A DNA stretch of 64,000 nt, from the NCBI GenBank assembly GCA_900544845.1, contig UQWV01000002.1, positions 1 through 64,000 on the forward strand. The letters run 5' to 3'. Under the pieces are notes generated by a model. The model saw only the letters and a program-made list of their open reading frames with translations. It was not told the origin of the DNA and did no database searches. Positions 33,960 through 41,852 of this stretch are shown here, piece by piece. Position 1 is the stretch's first letter. Each line of letters begins with the position of its first letter. Origin of the DNA: an uncultured Collinsella sp. Lineage in GTDB: Bacteria; Actinomycetota; Coriobacteriia; Coriobacteriales; Coriobacteriaceae. Made by a program: the position numbers and the translations under genes.

Positions 33960-35051
33960 TTAGCGTTTCTTTCCGCGGAAGAAGAAGCCATGCAGTGACG
34001 GCTTGAGTCCACGGTTGGCGCGATGCTCCTCGACGCGCTCGTGGATCGAAGCGACGCGCTCGATAACCTCGTCGGGAATCGGCACGTCGGGATTCATGTT
34101 CTCGACCTGACTGACCTCGGCGGCGGCAACCTGGTCGATAATGGGCACATCGTCGCGCGAGATGACGGGCGTGGCGTCTTCTTTCATCTTGCGGTAGCGC
34201 TGCATCATGTCGGTCTGCAGCTGCTGGGCCGAAGGCGGCGTCCAGATGATGGCGTTGGCGCCGGCGGCGATGGTCTCGCGGATGCTCTCGGGTGTTTTGC
34301 CGCCCGGTGCGATGAGCGGCAGGTTGGGATAGTGCTCGCGCAGTTCACGTAGGACCTGGGGCGTGTTTTTGCCGGCGGCGATGTTGAGAATCTTGGCTCC
34401 GGCGCGTACTTTGGCATGCGCATCATCGTCGCAACGTACGACTGTGGCGATGACGGGGATGTCGGCGATGTTGGTGATGTGCTCGACCATCTCGGCAGTG
34501 GCGGGGGAGTTGACCACGCAGCCCGCCGCGCCCTGCATCTCGGAGACGGCTGCCATCTGCACGGAGCGCTTACCGGTCGTAGTTCCGCCGCCCACGCCTA
34601 CAAAGACCGGGCACTCGGCGACAGTCAACAGCGCCTGCGTAATGGCAGGCTGTGGCGTGAAGGGGTAAACGGCAAAGACGGCATCGGCGTTGGAGTTGCG
34701 GATGACCGCCACGTCGGTGGTGTAGATAAGCGACTTGATGCGACGGCCGAAGAGCGTAAAGCCGCTGGCCTCCTCGATCTCGTCGGGCATGCGGAGGGCC
34801 GCCTTGCGCAGACGTCCGTCGATGGGCAGCGGCTCCATGGGGAGCAGTCCGTTGGGGGTCACGGCTACCTGGGGCTCGGTGAACTCGTCTGCTAGCTCGA
34901 CCTCGGAAAAATCGACCGAGGCGACGATGTCCTCGTGAACCTCGGCGGGAACATCGATGGGGGCCTGGTCGTTCGTCGCGGCAGGCGCGTCGAAGGAACT
35001 GGTGCCGACAAAGGCGTCGACGCGCTCGTTCAAATCGTTGAGAGTATCCAT
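33960..35051 (-). CDS. Conserved uncharacterised TIM-barrel protein with extra termini
   Basis: The central ~250 residues (FTLFGRRIKSLIYTTDVAVI, NADAVFAVYPFTPQPAITQA, VFVGVGGGTTTGKRSV, AGAKILNIAAGKNTPQVLRE, GANAIIWTPPSAQQLQ) belong to a widespread uncharacterised beta/alpha-barrel family usually labelled 'hydrolase'. This copy is unusual in carrying an acidic ~75-residue N-terminal extension and a basic C-terminal tail (GLKPSLHGFFFRGKKR). No catalytic chemistry can be assigned; the GGGTTTGK loop suggests phosphate binding. The start has only a weak ribosome binding site. Confidence 0.75.
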   Translation of the reverse strand: MDTLNDLNERVDAFVGTSSFDAPAATNDQAPIDVPAEVHEDIVASVDFSEVELADEFTEPQVAVTPNGLLPMEPLPIDGRLRKAALRMPDEIEEASGFTLFGRRIKSLIYTTDVAVIRNSNADAVFAVYPFTPQPAITQALLTVAECPVFVGVGGGTTTGKRSVQMAAVSEMQGAAGCVVNSPATAEMVEHITNIADIPVIATVVRCDDDAHAKVRAGAKILNIAAGKNTPQVLRELREHYPNLPLIAPGGKTPESIRETIAAGANAIIWTPPSAQQLQTDMMQRYRKMKEDATPVISRDDVPIIDQVAAAEVSQVENMNPDVPIPDEVIERVASIHERVEEHRANRGLKPSLHGFFFRGKKR

Positions 35052-35241
35052 GGCGGTCCGTTTCTATGTTGCGCGCCCGTCGGCGTACGACCGGCGTTGT
35101 GTTTGCTAAATCGTTTGACTAGTTGATTTTTCCCCGCTGCGCCATCCGTTAGACCGAAGGGTCGGCGAACGTGAAGGAGCTGTGGTGGCGGGGATTGAGG
35201 TGCTATCTTGAAAGTCCCGTTTAAAAGAGAGGTGACGCGGT

Positions 35242-35412
35242 ATGGAATTGGCAGCAATGTTTGGCTCGATTGGCCTGTGTGTGGGCGCAATCGTTGCCGC
35301 CGCGGTCATCTACTTGGTGGTCACGGCCATTAAGGGCAAAAGAGCCGAGCGCAAGGAGCGTGAGGCACTTAAGCAGCACCGTGACCAGCAGGACAAGCGC
35401 GCACGGAGATAG
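35242..35412 (+). CDS. Small single-helix membrane protein, 56 residues
   Basis: A 56-codon frame with GAGAGGTG seven bases before the ATG. The product starts MELAAMFGSIGLCVGAIVAA, continues with VIYLVVTAI to complete one membrane helix, and ends in a highly charged tail (KGKRAERKEREALKQHRDQQ, DKRARR). It resembles small membrane-bound adaptor-like proteins of unknown role. It sits divergently from the TIM-barrel gene and is flanked by the RsmB-like gene on the other strand. Confidence 0.75.
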   Translation: MELAAMFGSIGLCVGAIVAAAVIYLVVTAIKGKRAERKEREALKQHRDQQDKRARR

Positions 35413-35436
35413 CTTGTTGAGTTTTGGATCCCTGCG

Positions 35437-36540
35437 CTAGCTGCGTTTTCGGATCAGGGCGATATAGAAGCCCTCAAAGTCGCGGCTGGGCGGAATGGTC
35501 AGCGTGCCGGGCATACCGTTGGCGACGGACGAGACGTGGCCGGCGGCGATAGCCTCGGTGAGGGCGTTGCTCTCGACGCGTGGCTCTTCGCCAGCTTCCT
35601 GGGCACGGTGCGTTTCGCTTTCGCTCGGCGTGCCGTCGAGGGGAATGAGCTCGCAGTCCATATGCTTGTCGAGGGCCTCTTGCAGGGCGTCCTCGTTTTC
35701 CTGCGGCAAGATCGAACAAGTCGAATAGACGAGCGTGCCGCCCGGTTTGAGGGCTCCCATGGCGCGGTCCAGAAGTGCTCGCTGCGAGCGGGCGCACTTG
35801 CCAAGCAACTGCTCGGTGAGGCCGCGCAGGCTCTTTTCGTTGTCGCTGATGACGGTGCCCGTGCCGGTGCAAGGGGCGTCGAGCAGGATGCGGTCAAAGC
35901 GGAAGAACTCGTCGAGCTCGCGTGCGTCGATGCGCATGACGGGCACGTTTTTTGCGCCTTGGCGGTGGAGGTTGGCTTCGAGCTTCTCGGCGCGGGGAAT
36001 GCTCATCTCGCAGGCTGTGAGGTGTGCCTGGCCCTGGGTGAGGGCGGCGATCTGCGTCGTCTTGCCACCGGGGGCCGCGCACATGTCCAGGATGTCCTCG
36101 CCGGCTTGAGCGCCCAGGACCAACGGTGGCATCATGGACGACAGGCTCTGCAAGTAGATCTTGCCGTCGCGGTAGATGTCGAGGTCCCACAGGTCGGAAA
36201 CCTGGGCCTCGGGCAGGATGAAGGCATCCCGGTACCAGGTAACGGTTTGGTGCGCGATGCCGGCCTCGTCGAGTGCGGCGGCGATGTCTTCGGCAGTCGC
36301 CTTGAGCGTGTTGGCGCGCAGCGTGACCGGGCGTGTGGCCGCAGCGCCAAAGCCTTCGATCATGAGCTCGGCATCGGAGGGGGCATAAGCACCGGCGACC
36401 GTGTCGACCATAAAGCGCGGCAGGTCGGCGGCGCAGGGAAGGGCGGCAAGCTGGTCGGAAAGCTCGGTAGCGGCAAACTGCCTGAGCTTGAGCTCGGCCT
36501 TGACCTGCTTTTTCTGCTTATGACGACGCGGCTTGGACAT
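35437..36540 (-). CDS. RsmB/NOL1/NOP2-family RNA cytosine-C5 methyltransferase
   Basis: These enzymes transfer a methyl group from SAM to cytosine-5 in rRNA or tRNA. The 367-residue protein has the SAM site ILDMCAAPGGKTTQIAAL, DRILLDAPCTGTGT (with the PC motif) and LVYSTCSILPQENEDALQEA (TC motif with the catalytic Cys). The N-terminal region lacks a NusB-like domain, so it is closer to the RsmF/YebU or NSUN type than full RsmB. The C-terminal end (TIPPSRDFEGFYIALIRKRS) is normal. GGAAGG lies upstream of the ATG. Confidence 0.9.
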   Translation of the reverse strand: MSKPRRHKQKKQVKAELKLRQFAATELSDQLAALPCAADLPRFMVDTVAGAYAPSDAELMIEGFGAAATRPVTLRANTLKATAEDIAAALDEAGIAHQTVTWYRDAFILPEAQVSDLWDLDIYRDGKIYLQSLSSMMPPLVLGAQAGEDILDMCAAPGGKTTQIAALTQGQAHLTACEMSIPRAEKLEANLHRQGAKNVPVMRIDARELDEFFRFDRILLDAPCTGTGTVISDNEKSLRGLTEQLLGKCARSQRALLDRAMGALKPGGTLVYSTCSILPQENEDALQEALDKHMDCELIPLDGTPSESETHRAQEAGEEPRVESNALTEAIAAGHVSSVANGMPGTLTIPPSRDFEGFYIALIRKRS

Positions 36541-36578
36541 CCGTCTTTCCTTCCCATTCCATTAAAAGTAGTCAATTT

Positions 36579-36691
36579 GGGACGGGGCTATTTTAGCTAC
36601 CCCGTCCATGACTCCCGTCACAAAAAGACTGTACTGTGGCGCCCGGGAATGATTTTTTAATCCCCGTCCCAGAATAATCATTCCCGGGCGC
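36579..36691. repeat. Complex palindromic repeat (GGGACGGGGCTA family), copy 1
   Basis: GGGACGGGGCTA (36579-36590) pairs locally with TAGC-ACCCCGTCC and also with CCCCGTCCC at 36662. Next comes AAAAAGACTGTACTG and a 16-bp stem GCGCCCGGGAATGATT/AATCATTCCCGGGCGC at 36639-36654 and 36676-36691. The same GGGACGGGGCTA and AAAAAGACTG pieces make the hairpin at 47179. It separates two minus-strand genes and may act as a terminator. Confidence 0.65.
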
Positions 36692-36708
36692 GTTGCTACT
36701 AGCGTGCT

Positions 36709-38859
36709 TTAGTACTGGCTCTCGTGCTTGCTGAAGAAGTCGAAGCGCGGGGGCAGCGGCTTCACGCGGTGCTCGCCGGGCTTCTCGCCTAGGCTCTCCA
36801 CGAACTCGTCCGTGGAGGCAAAGATGTTATCCCAGCTAAAGAAAGCGACCGGGTCGACGTCGAAGTACTCGCAGATGAGCTCGCAGCCGGCCGGGACGAT
36901 GCCGTGCATGAGCACGGTCGCCACGCGCAGCTCGGTAAAGGCGTCGACCAAGGCCTGCGTCATGGCGGCGTTGGCCGGCTCACCCTCGAGCTTGTTGGCG
37001 GCCTTGGAGGCGTCGCTCCAGCGCTTGTTGGCGGCACGCAGGTAGTCGTCGCACACGGCGAGCGCGCGGTGCGTCTCGAACTTGTACATGGCCTGCTCAA
37101 AGGCAAGGGCGGCCTGCTCGGCAGCCTCGACCACGGCGGCAGAGGCGGCACCGGCGGGGATGCAGCCGTTGCGATAGGGGCTCTCGTCGCCCTCCTTGAC
37201 GGCGACGCCGTAGAAGCAGCTGCGGGCCAGGCGGTTGAAGACGCCGGTCAAAAGGGCGCTCTCCTTAAGGGCCGGGTCGATAACGCGCTTGTCGTCGCAG
37301 GCACGCACCTCGTTGCCGTCCTTGTCCTTGCCGGTCACGCGCGTGTCGTATGCCTTGGGGCTAAAGCTCACCGGCTTCTCGGATAGGCCGAGCGACAGCC
37401 AATGCGCGCGCATCTGCTCGCAGGTGTAGTGGTTGAGCAGGTCGTCTGCCGGCGGGGGAGGCGTCTGCGAGGACGAGCTGGCCTTTTTGCCCATGTAGAG
37501 CAGGTGATAGCAGGCGCTGACGGTGCTCTGCGTAAGGTTCCAACCCAGGGCCTCCCACATGGCGGTCTGCGCGATGCAGTAGAAGTAGATGTTGTCCTGA
37601 CCGATAAACTGGTAGACCTGAGCGTCGTCAGAGCACCACCAGTCGCGCCAGTCGAGCGAGCTGTGCTGGTAGGTGGGCGCAGGGACCTGCGTGGAATCGG
37701 CGGCGGGCTCGCCCATGAGGGCGGCATCCTGGGCGGCGACGCCCTCGGTCACGCCGGCGGCCTTGGCATCGCGCGCGAGCACGGTGCGCGTATAGCTGAT
37801 GGGCGCCCATAGGCTCTCGGGCCAGCACCAGCAGGTGACGTCGGAGACGCCATCGACCTCGGGCGCCGGAACGCCCCAGTCGATGTTGCCGGTGATGCGG
37901 AAGGGCACGAGCGCCTTGCCGCTGCGGAAGCGCACGCCGCCGTTGGCGAGCACCGCGTGGGCGTCGTCGCGCTCCTTCCAGCTGGGGAAGGTGACGGTAA
38001 AGCTGCTCTTGTTGCCCTCGGGCTCCAGCACGGTGTGCTCGGGCAGCTGGTCCTCGACGGCGTCGAAAGCCTCGCGGAACTTGTTCTGGATGTAGAGCTG
38101 AGCCGGCAGCAGCCACTCCTCCATGGTCTTGGAGACCACGGAGCGAACCTGCGGGTTCTGGGCGAGCTTGGCGGTATAGGTCTTCATAAAGTCGAGGTAG
38201 GCCGGCAGGTCGAAGTAGAGGTTGTCGACCGGGCGCAGCTCGGGCACCTCGCCGGTGAGCTGGCTCTTGGGTGCGATGAGCTCCTCGGGCTCAAACTGGT
38301 GACCCAGGTCGCACTCGTCGGCATAGGCCTTCTCGGACTTGCAGCCCTGGATGGGGCAGCGGCCGATCACCTGGCGGCCGTTGAGGAACGTGCCGGCCTT
38401 GGCATCGTAGAACTGCAGCGTGGAGCGTTTGGAGATGGTGCCCTGCTCGTGCAGGCGCTCGATAATCTCGGCGGTAACCTCGTTGTGGATCTGGGCCGCC
38501 GGCTCAAGGCCCGAGCCGCCGTAGATGTCGCAGCTGATGTTGTAGTTGTTGAGGGTCGCGGCCTGGCGGGAGTGGTTGGACTCGACGTACTCGCTAATGG
38601 ACTTGTCGTAGCCCTCGTTCTCCTTGAGCTTGCGGTAGCTCTCCATGATGGGCGATCCGTAGCAGTCGGTTCCCGAGGTGAAGATGACATTCTCGCGGCC
38701 CAGGCGGTCGCGCAGGAAGCGGGCGAAGAAGTCGGCCGGGACAAAGACGCCGCCGACGTGGCCAAAGTGAAGGCCCTTGTTGCCGTAGGGCTCGCCGGCG
38801 GTAACGATGGCGCGGCGAGGCCAGCTGGGACGGTCGTTCATGGAGTATCTGGATGCCAT
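36709..38859 (-). CDS. metG: Divergent class I methionyl-tRNA synthetase
   Basis: The 716-residue protein is a class I aminoacyl-tRNA synthetase of the MetRS branch. It has a HIGH-type motif GLHFGHVGG (~27-35), a knuckle-type Cys/His group CPIQGCKSEKAYADECDLGH and a C-terminal anticodon-binding helical domain. Unusually, the place of KMSKS (~457) reads MGKKASSSSQTPPPPADDLL, and an acidic insertion (GVAAQDAALMGEPAADSTQV) precedes the block WRDWWCSDDAQVYQFIGQDN. ATG 38859 has GAAGGAG four bases upstream. It is probably the only or main MetRS of the organism, but activity should be considered untested. Confidence 0.82.
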   Translation of the reverse strand: MASRYSMNDRPSWPRRAIVTAGEPYGNKGLHFGHVGGVFVPADFFARFLRDRLGRENVIFTSGTDCYGSPIMESYRKLKENEGYDKSISEYVESNHSRQAATLNNYNISCDIYGGSGLEPAAQIHNEVTAEIIERLHEQGTISKRSTLQFYDAKAGTFLNGRQVIGRCPIQGCKSEKAYADECDLGHQFEPEELIAPKSQLTGEVPELRPVDNLYFDLPAYLDFMKTYTAKLAQNPQVRSVVSKTMEEWLLPAQLYIQNKFREAFDAVEDQLPEHTVLEPEGNKSSFTVTFPSWKERDDAHAVLANGGVRFRSGKALVPFRITGNIDWGVPAPEVDGVSDVTCWCWPESLWAPISYTRTVLARDAKAAGVTEGVAAQDAALMGEPAADSTQVPAPTYQHSSLDWRDWWCSDDAQVYQFIGQDNIYFYCIAQTAMWEALGWNLTQSTVSACYHLLYMGKKASSSSQTPPPPADDLLNHYTCEQMRAHWLSLGLSEKPVSFSPKAYDTRVTGKDKDGNEVRACDDKRVIDPALKESALLTGVFNRLARSCFYGVAVKEGDESPYRNGCIPAGAASAAVVEAAEQAALAFEQAMYKFETHRALAVCDDYLRAANKRWSDASKAANKLEGEPANAAMTQALVDAFTELRVATVLMHGIVPAGCELICEYFDVDPVAFFSWDNIFASTDEFVESLGEKPGEHRVKPLPPRFDFFSKHESQY

Positions 38860-38991
38860 GGGACTCCTTCGCATATAGTAAGGGCGCGGCCGGGCGCAAG
38901 GCCTGGCGACGCAGTGGTCAATTCGTGCATATCGTTCGACATTATCGCACATGCGGGCGGGTGCGTGACGGGGGCGCTATCCTAAGATGCT

Positions 38992-39558
38992 ATGAATGAG
39001 ATTTCCAACATACATGCGTTTGAAGACGAGGATTTTCTGCACGCCTGCTTTGTGTGGGGGATGGCCGTGCTTGGCGCATTTGCCGTGTGCCTGGTGCCGG
39101 TGTTTATGCTGCTGGGTGGGCCCGCGGACTTGGATGCGGCTGACGCGGGCGGTTGGACGGCCGTTTTGGGCTGGATAGTCAGCTTGGCTGCGGTTTCGGC
39201 GGCGTCATTTGCCGTGCACGAGCTGGTGCATGCGGTGTTCTTTAAGCTGTTTGCGCCCGCCGGTGCTCGGGTGACCTTTGGGGCAAATCTCGAAACCTGC
39301 ATGATTTACGCCTGCGCCGAGGGCGTGGTGTTTTCGCGCCGGCGGTACATGGTCATTTGCCTGGCGCCGACGGTTGTTGTGACGGCGGCGTTTGCCCTGG
39401 GGTTTGCATTCTCGGGCTATCCGCTGCTGTGCTATCTGGCGGCCGGCTTGCATTTGTCGGGCTGTGTAGGCGACTGGTATTACGTGCGGACCATCCTGCG
39501 CGACCGTCGCATTGTCGCCTGCGAGGACACATCCTTTGGCGTGCGCTTTTTCGGGTGA
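38992..39558 (+). CDS. DUF3267-family membrane metalloprotease-like protein
   Basis: The 188-residue protein has four hydrophobic segments and the motif VHELVHAVFF, in which HExxH should bind a metal inside the membrane as in site-2-type proteases. This matches the DUF3267 family. No second metal ligand can be assigned with certainty, though a GD-Y pair (CVGDWYYV) near residue 165 fits. It ends 10 bp before queH and may be cotranscribed with it. The substrate is unknown. Confidence 0.8.
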   Translation: MNEISNIHAFEDEDFLHACFVWGMAVLGAFAVCLVPVFMLLGGPADLDAADAGGWTAVLGWIVSLAAVSAASFAVHELVHAVFFKLFAPAGARVTFGANLETCMIYACAEGVVFSRRRYMVICLAPTVVVTAAFALGFAFSGYPLLCYLAAGLHLSGCVGDWYYVRTILRDRRIVACEDTSFGVRFFG

Positions 39559-39568
39559 GGAGATGTCG

Positions 39569-40144
39569 ATGAAGCCGTTGTTGCTGCATGCGTGCTGTGC
39601 GCCGTGCTCTCTTGAGCCGGTCCGCCTGCTGCGCGAGGAAGGGTTTGAGCCCACAATCTGCTGGACAAACCCCAATATTCAGCCGCACGATGAATGGCAG
39701 CGGCGTTTGGACGAGCTGCGCCGGTGGTGTGCCGATGGCGACATCGAGCTTATCGAGGCGGGGGAGGACCGGGAGCGCTGGGAGGCCGGCGTGGCCCCGC
39801 TGGGCGCCGATCGAGCCCGTCGCTGTCGCGCATGCTATGCCCTGCGTCTGGCCGAGGCGTGCCGTGTGGCCCAGGAGCGCGGGTTTGAGTTTGTGGGCAC
39901 GACGCTCGCCGTCTCGCCGTACCAGTTGTTCGAAACTTGCAATGATGTGTTGGAGCGTCTGGCTGCTGCCCGCGGTCTCACTCCGGTGATTCGCGATTTT
40001 CGCACGTATTACCCCGAGGCGACACGTCGTTCGCGCGAGCTGGGCATGTATCGGCAGAACTACTGCGGCTGCCGTTTCTCGGCCGTCGAGGCGGCCATGG
40101 ACCGCGCCCGCATCCGCGACGAGCGCAAAGCGTCCAAAAAGTAG
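39569..40144 (+). CDS. queH: Epoxyqueuosine reductase QueH
   Basis: QueH catalyses the last step of queuosine synthesis in tRNA, reducing epoxyqueuosine, and replaces QueG in many bacteria. The 191-residue protein has the conserved Cys pairs: LLLHACCAPCSLEP at the start, ARRCRACYALRL in the middle, and NYCGCRFS near the end; also TTLAVSPYQ. These bind an iron-sulfur cluster and metal in the known enzyme. ATG 39569 is preferred because GAGGAG ends 6 bp upstream. It is 64 bp before queA, forming a queuosine operon. Confidence 0.92.
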   Translation: MKPLLLHACCAPCSLEPVRLLREEGFEPTICWTNPNIQPHDEWQRRLDELRRWCADGDIELIEAGEDRERWEAGVAPLGADRARRCRACYALRLAEACRVAQERGFEFVGTTLAVSPYQLFETCNDVLERLAAARGLTPVIRDFRTYYPEATRRSRELGMYRQNYCGCRFSAVEAAMDRARIRDERKASKK

Positions 40145-40208
40145 TTCTTTTGGGCTGGCAGCCTGCTAGGATGTAGAGCGGACTTTAGCTATATAAGGAG
40201 TATCCGAC

Positions 40209-41426
40209 GTGTCTATGCGTACCGATGATTTTGACTACAACCTTCCTGAGGAACTGATCGCCCAGGCTCCAGCTGAGCCGCGCGACTCCTGTCGCCTGCT
40301 GGTGGTGGATCGCAAGGGCTCCCAGGCGGGAACGCCGCTGGAGCACGGCGGTACCGTTGAGCACCGCATCTTCCGTGACATCATCGACTATATCGAGCCG
40401 GGCGACGTGCTCGTCATCAACCAGACGCGCGTGATGCCGGCCCGCCTGATCGGTCGCAAAGCCGGCTCGGGCGGCGTGGTCGAGACCCTGCTGCTCAAGC
40501 GCCGCGAGGACGTGGATCCGCTGGGCCATGTTTGGGAGTGCTTGGTCAAGCCGGGCAAGCGCCTGAAGCCCGGTGCTCATATTGAGTATCGCGCCGGTGG
40601 CGCCCATGCGCCCGAGGGGGCTCCCGTGGTGCTGACGGCCGAGGTCGTCGACTTTGTCACCGATAGCCGCGGCGGCCGTCTAGTGCGTTTTGAGCCGGCT
40701 GGTTGCAACGCCGCCGGCGAGCCGCGCACGCTCGACGAGGCCATTCACGCCGCCGGTCATGTGCCGTTGCCGCCCTACATTACCGATTACGAGGGCGATC
40801 CCGAGAAATATCAGACCGTGTACGCCATGAAGGAGGAGCACTCGGCTGCCGCTCCTACGGCGGGTCTGCATTTTACTCCTGAGCTCATGGCCGCTATCGA
40901 GGCCAAGGGTGCCAAGTTTGCCGCCGTCGAGCTCGAGGTGGGCATCGATACCTTCCGTTTGGTGGAGGAGGACGACCCTACGCAGCACGTCATGCACACC
41001 GAGCGCTACCACGTGTCGCAGGAGGTTGTCGACGCCGTGCATAAGGCCAAGGCCGAGGGTCATCGCGTGATCGCCGTCGGCACTACCGCGGTGCGCTCGC
41101 TCGAGAGCGCGTTTGACACGGACGCGCCGGTGTCCGATCCGGCCGTGACGGCGCGCTATTTTGAGGGGCGTGAGGACGGGGCCGATACGCTCGGCCGCGG
41201 TGACATCGTGGTGCGCGAGAACGCTACGACGCAGCTCTACCTCATGCCTGGCTCGACCTATCACGTGGTCGACGCGCTGATCACGAACTTCCACGTGCCG
41301 CGCTCTACGCTCATGATGCTCGTGAGCGCGCTTGCCTCCCGCGACCAGATCATGGATGCCTACGCTGCCGCCATCGAGGAGCGCTACCGCTTCTTCAGCT
41401 TTGGCGACGCGATGCTCATTTGTTAG
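40209..41426 (+). CDS. queA: S-adenosylmethionine:tRNA ribosyltransferase-isomerase (QueA)
   Basis: QueA transfers and isomerises the ribosyl part of SAM onto preQ1 at position 34 of tRNA to give epoxyqueuosine. The 405-residue protein begins FDYNLPEELIAQAPAEPRDS, has DVLVINQTRVMPARL, EEHSAAAPTAGLHFT and ending blocks NFHVPRSTLMMLVSALASRD. GTG 40209 is chosen because AAGGAG is 8 bp upstream. It acts between Tgt (45055) and QueH (39569). A structured repeat begins 2 bp after its stop. Confidence 0.95.
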   Translation: MSMRTDDFDYNLPEELIAQAPAEPRDSCRLLVVDRKGSQAGTPLEHGGTVEHRIFRDIIDYIEPGDVLVINQTRVMPARLIGRKAGSGGVVETLLLKRREDVDPLGHVWECLVKPGKRLKPGAHIEYRAGGAHAPEGAPVVLTAEVVDFVTDSRGGRLVRFEPAGCNAAGEPRTLDEAIHAAGHVPLPPYITDYEGDPEKYQTVYAMKEEHSAAAPTAGLHFTPELMAAIEAKGAKFAAVELEVGIDTFRLVEEDDPTQHVMHTERYHVSQEVVDAVHKAKAEGHRVIAVGTTAVRSLESAFDTDAPVSDPAVTARYFEGREDGADTLGRGDIVVRENATTQLYLMPGSTYHVVDALITNFHVPRSTLMMLVSALASRDQIMDAYAAAIEERYRFFSFGDAMLIC

Positions 41427-41427
41427 T

Positions 41428-41650
41428 TACGCGGTTCTACGAACCGCGTAACGGCTCGACGCTGCAAACGCCCCTAAGCGGCAATCTGACGTTCAATCGT
41501 CGGGCATGACCAGAAGGTCAATGCCCTCCTCTTTCACGTCACCTTGCTCGCTTAGGGGCGTTTTCGCTGACTTCGCCAAAACATTGGCGTTGCCGTGGTT
41601 CACTTGGCACTTGGTGGTTGTCTTTGGGCACGTTCTTAAATGACTAGTCA
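41428..41650 (+). repeat. Conserved structured element (candidate ncRNA), copy 1
   Basis: Order: hairpin TTACGCGGTT/AACCGCGTAA (41428-41452); CGACGCTGC; a perfect 15-bp stem AAACGCCCCTAAGCG/CGCTTAGGGGCGTTT (41467-41481 with 41550-41564) enclosing GGGCATGACC-AGAA-GGTCAATGCCC; then CGCTGAC, AACATTGGCGTTGCC and CGTTCTTAAATGACTA. The same order, with different stem sequences that still pair, is found at 44733-44960. It begins 2 bp after the queA stop, so it would form the 3' end of that transcript. Family unknown. Confidence 0.75.
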
Positions 41651-41721
41651 AAGGGTACCCTCTTGCGGCGCTTGGCACTTGACTATTGGTTGGTTACTTT
41701 CTTGTTCGACTTGTCTTTTAA

Positions 41722-41842
41722 TAACGCCCCCAACGACTACCTTGCATCAATCTAGATAAGTTGCGGTGAGATAGTTCTTGAATTGGCCTTTTTGAAGGCT
41801 AAATAGGAACTATCTCACCGCAACTGCGTTGGGGCGTTTTTT
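41722..41842. repeat. Palindromic repeat (TTGCGGTG family), copy 1, within a terminator-like stem
   Basis: AGTTGCGGTGAGATAGTTC (41760-41778) and its exact reverse complement (41808-41826) form a 19-bp stem around a small GCC/GGC hairpin. An outer stem AACGCCCC-CAACG/CGTTG-GGGCGTT encloses it and ends in TTTTTT on the + strand, so the whole may terminate queA transcription. Related copies lie at 47256 and 50528. Confidence 0.75.
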
Positions 41843-41852
41843 GGCAACCGGC

